From: an uncultured Acetobacteraceae bacterium
GTDB taxonomy: Bacteria; Pseudomonadota; Alphaproteobacteria; Acetobacterales; Acetobacteraceae
Assembly: GCA_937930165.1 (NCBI GenBank)
Contig: CALGVL010000041.1
Span: 1-7,111, forward strand
Length of the DNA: 7,111 nucleotides
Reading direction: 5' to 3'
The notes below the pieces were generated by a model. The model ran no database searches. It was not told the DNA's origin and saw only the letters and a program-made list of their open reading frames with translations. Both the position numbers and the translations under genes were made by a program. Position 1 is the first letter of the stretch, and every line of letters starts with the position of its first letter. Below, piece after piece: positions 5,660 through 7,111 of this stretch.

Positions 5660-7111
5660 TCAGCCCCCGGCGCGGGGCCGGGCCAGGGCGAAGGCTTCCA
5701 GCCGCCGCGCCACCTCCGCATCCTCCAGCAGCTTCGCGGCCTCGCCGGGCAGGCGGTGGCGCCAATTCGGGTGGCCTTCGCTGGTGCCGGGCAGGTTGGG
5801 CTGTTCCGGCAGGGCCAGCGCATCCTCGACCGGCAGGATAGCGAGGCGGCAGGCGGCTCCGGCGACATGCGCGAGTGCCGCATCCACCACCGGATCGGTC
5901 TGCTCCAGGCCGGGCTGGTCGCCAGTGGCGGCACCGCTTTCCAGGAAGGCGGTCCAGAGCGCCTTGCGGTCGGCCTGCCGCCGCTCCCGCTCCTTCGCCG
6001 CCGTCCCGGCTTCGGGGAAAAGGGACAGGCGCTCGCGCCATTCAATGTCGCGTCCGCGCCACCAGCCGACCACGGTCGGCAGGTCATGCGTGGTGGTCAT
6101 AGCTGCGGCCATGGGTGACCAGCTGCGTGGCGGACGGAAGCGGCCGTCCTGCTCCTGCTCGAACCACAGCACCCGCATGCCGAGAATGCCGGCAGCGTCC
6201 ATGCGATCATGGAAGCCTTCGGGCAGGGTGCCGAGATCCTCGCCGATGACGATGGAGCGGTGGCGGAGCGATTCCAGCGCCAGCAGGCGCAGCAGGTCGT
6301 CCAGCGGGTAGCGCAGATAGGCGCCCTCCGCCGGGCCGGCGTCGCGCGGCACCACCCAGAGGCGCTGCAGGCCCATCACATGATCGACGCGCACGCCGCC
6401 TGCATTGCGGAAGGCGGCGCGCAGCAATTCGCGGAAGGCGCTGAAGCCGTCGGCCTGCATTTCCAGCGGGGAGAATGCGGTCAGCCCCCAATCCTGGCCG
6501 AGCGGCGAGAAGACATCCGGCGGCGCGCCGACGGAGAGATCGGGCAGGATCTCCCGCTGCCGTGACCAGGCATGGCTGCCACCCCCATCGGTCCCTACGG
6601 CCAGGTCGGCGATCAGCCCGATCGGCATGCCCGCATCCAGCGCCACCCTCTGCGCCGCGCCGAGCGAGGCATCGGCGAGCCACTGGCAGAAGGCGTGGAA
6701 GGCGACCTCCCGCGCATGGTCGCGAGCGAAATGCTGCACGCCGGGGCTCTGCGGGCTGCGCAGGTCGCTGGGCCAGTCGCGCCAGTGCCAGAGCGCCGGA
6801 TCCTGCGCCAGCAAATGCGCATGCAATGCCTCGAAGCGGGCGTGGTCCTCCAGCGCCGGGCCGGCCTCGTTGCGGAAATCGACGAAGCCGGGATGGTCGG
6901 CGGCGATGTCGAACAGCCCGTGCAGGCGCGAGAGCTTCCGCCGGGTCGCTTCCGGCCAGTCGATCAGCGCGCCATCCGCCGCCGGCTCCGGCGGCAGGGG
7001 GCCGAAGACGACCTGCGGATCGGCGTGGAGCACGTTCAGGAACAGGCGGCTGGAGGGTGCGTAGGGTCCGTATTTCCCCGGATCGGCGGCGAACATCGCA
7101 TGGGCCGGGCT
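5660..7111 (-). CDS. malQ: 4-alpha-glucanotransferase (GH77 amylomaltase), MalQ, 5' end beyond the window
   Basis: This enzyme moves alpha-1,4-glucan segments between maltodextrins in the cytoplasm, disproportionating short chains into glucose and longer ones. At least 483 codons are visible. The frame is open to the window edge and the first visible residues, SPAHAMFAADPGKYGPYAPSSR, belong inside a conserved part of the family, so the Met at 7096 is internal and an N-terminal portion is missing. Counting visible residues, the GH77 catalytic set is complete: nucleophile D243 in RVDHVMG, acid/base E291 in GEDLGTLPEGF, and the third Asp D343 in TTHDLPT. Their spacing is close to that in Thermus amylomaltase. 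IADLAVGTDGGGSHAW and DWGLTAFSP are further family blocks, and the C-terminus carries EQPNLPGTSEGHPNWRHRLP. The gene ends in TGA at 5662-5660, and treY starts 3 bases later in the same frame. Longer chains made by MalQ would be suitable substrates for TreY. Confidence 0.95.
   Translation of the reverse strand, partial: SPAHAMFAADPGKYGPYAPSSRLFLNVLHADPQVVFGPLPPEPAADGALIDWPEATRRKLSRLHGLFDIAADHPGFVDFRNEAGPALEDHARFEALHAHLLAQDPALWHWRDWPSDLRSPQSPGVQHFARDHAREVAFHAFCQWLADASLGAAQRVALDAGMPIGLIADLAVGTDGGGSHAWSRQREILPDLSVGAPPDVFSPLGQDWGLTAFSPLEMQADGFSAFRELLRAAFRNAGGVRVDHVMGLQRLWVVPRDAGPAEGAYLRYPLDDLLRLLALESLRHRSIVIGEDLGTLPEGFHDRMDAAGILGMRVLWFEQEQDGRFRPPRSWSPMAAAMTTTHDLPTVVGWWRGRDIEWRERLSLFPEAGTAAKERERRQADRKALWTAFLESGAATGDQPGLEQTDPVVDAALAHVAGAACRLAILPVEDALALPEQPNLPGTSEGHPNWRHRLPGEAAKLLEDAEVARRLEAFALARPRAGG

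Noticed and set aside
3095..6118. An open reading frame of 1007 codons on the + strand, opposite most of treY and the end of malQ
   Set aside because: Its codons are exactly register-aligned with the reverse complement of the treY/malQ codons, so a stop could arise only where the real genes use TTA, CTA or TCA. These codons are rare in this GC-rich DNA. The translated product is rich in Arg, Gly, Gln and His with no recognisable domain, while treY and malQ have complete catalytic motifs. It also runs across the treY/malQ junction because those genes share a frame.
7094..7096. Met codon near the right edge as the malQ start
   Set aside because: The five preceding codons (SPAHA) are open and match the conserved block that continues into this Met in MalQ proteins, and the family needs more N-terminal sequence, so the gene runs past the window edge.
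1..7111. CRISPR arrays, tRNA/rRNA genes, insertion sequences or long direct repeats
   Set aside because: I read both strands for regular repeats, transposase-like frames, terminal inverted repeats and tRNA-like sequences and saw none. Almost all of the window is occupied by five intact or edge-cut genes.

Overview
The window looks like chromosomal DNA from a GC-rich (by eye around 70 %) alphaproteobacterium-like organism. The genes are tightly packed, the third codon positions are strongly G/C, and the TTA, CTA and TCA codons are nearly absent from the long genes. Members of the Acetobacteraceae/Rhodospirillales would fit the gene set and codon use, but that placement is inference; no rRNA, tRNA or marker gene is present to settle it.

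Layout: (1) Positions 1-195, + strand, hold the last 64 codons of a gene entering from the left, possibly a membrane glycosyltransferase. (2) Positions 200-1318, - strand, hold a ten-helix transporter of the TDT/TehA-SLAC1 group, convergent with the first gene and separated from it by only 4 bases. (3) Positions 1319-1463 are the only real intergenic gap, about 145 bases. It holds a small GC hairpin behind otsA and a weak candidate promoter for the transporter. (4) Positions 1464-7111, - strand, form a compact trehalose/alpha-glucan operon read from right to left: malQ (GH77 4-alpha-glucanotransferase, its 5' end beyond the window), then treY (GH13 maltooligosyl trehalose synthase), then otsA (GT20 trehalose-6-phosphate synthase). 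malQ and treY are separated by 3 bases and lie in the same reading frame. treY and otsA overlap in an ATGA.

How the genes fit together: MalQ would reshape short maltodextrins into longer chains. TreY isomerises the reducing-end alpha-1,4 link of such chains to an alpha,alpha-1,1 link, giving maltooligosyl-trehalose, which a TreZ (not in the window, perhaps upstream) would cut to free trehalose. OtsA makes trehalose 6-phosphate from UDP-glucose and glucose 6-phosphate, and needs an OtsB-type phosphatase that is not seen here. One transcript therefore appears to combine two separate routes to trehalose, one from glycogen/maltodextrin and one from sugar nucleotide, which suggests an osmotic or desiccation stress role. 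The transporter and the left-hand gene look unrelated to this operon.

I found no mobile element, CRISPR array, RNA gene or clearly novel system. The most interesting features are the gene junctions in the trehalose operon. Very long open frames on the opposite strand of treY/malQ and the transporter are explained by codon register and were rejected.
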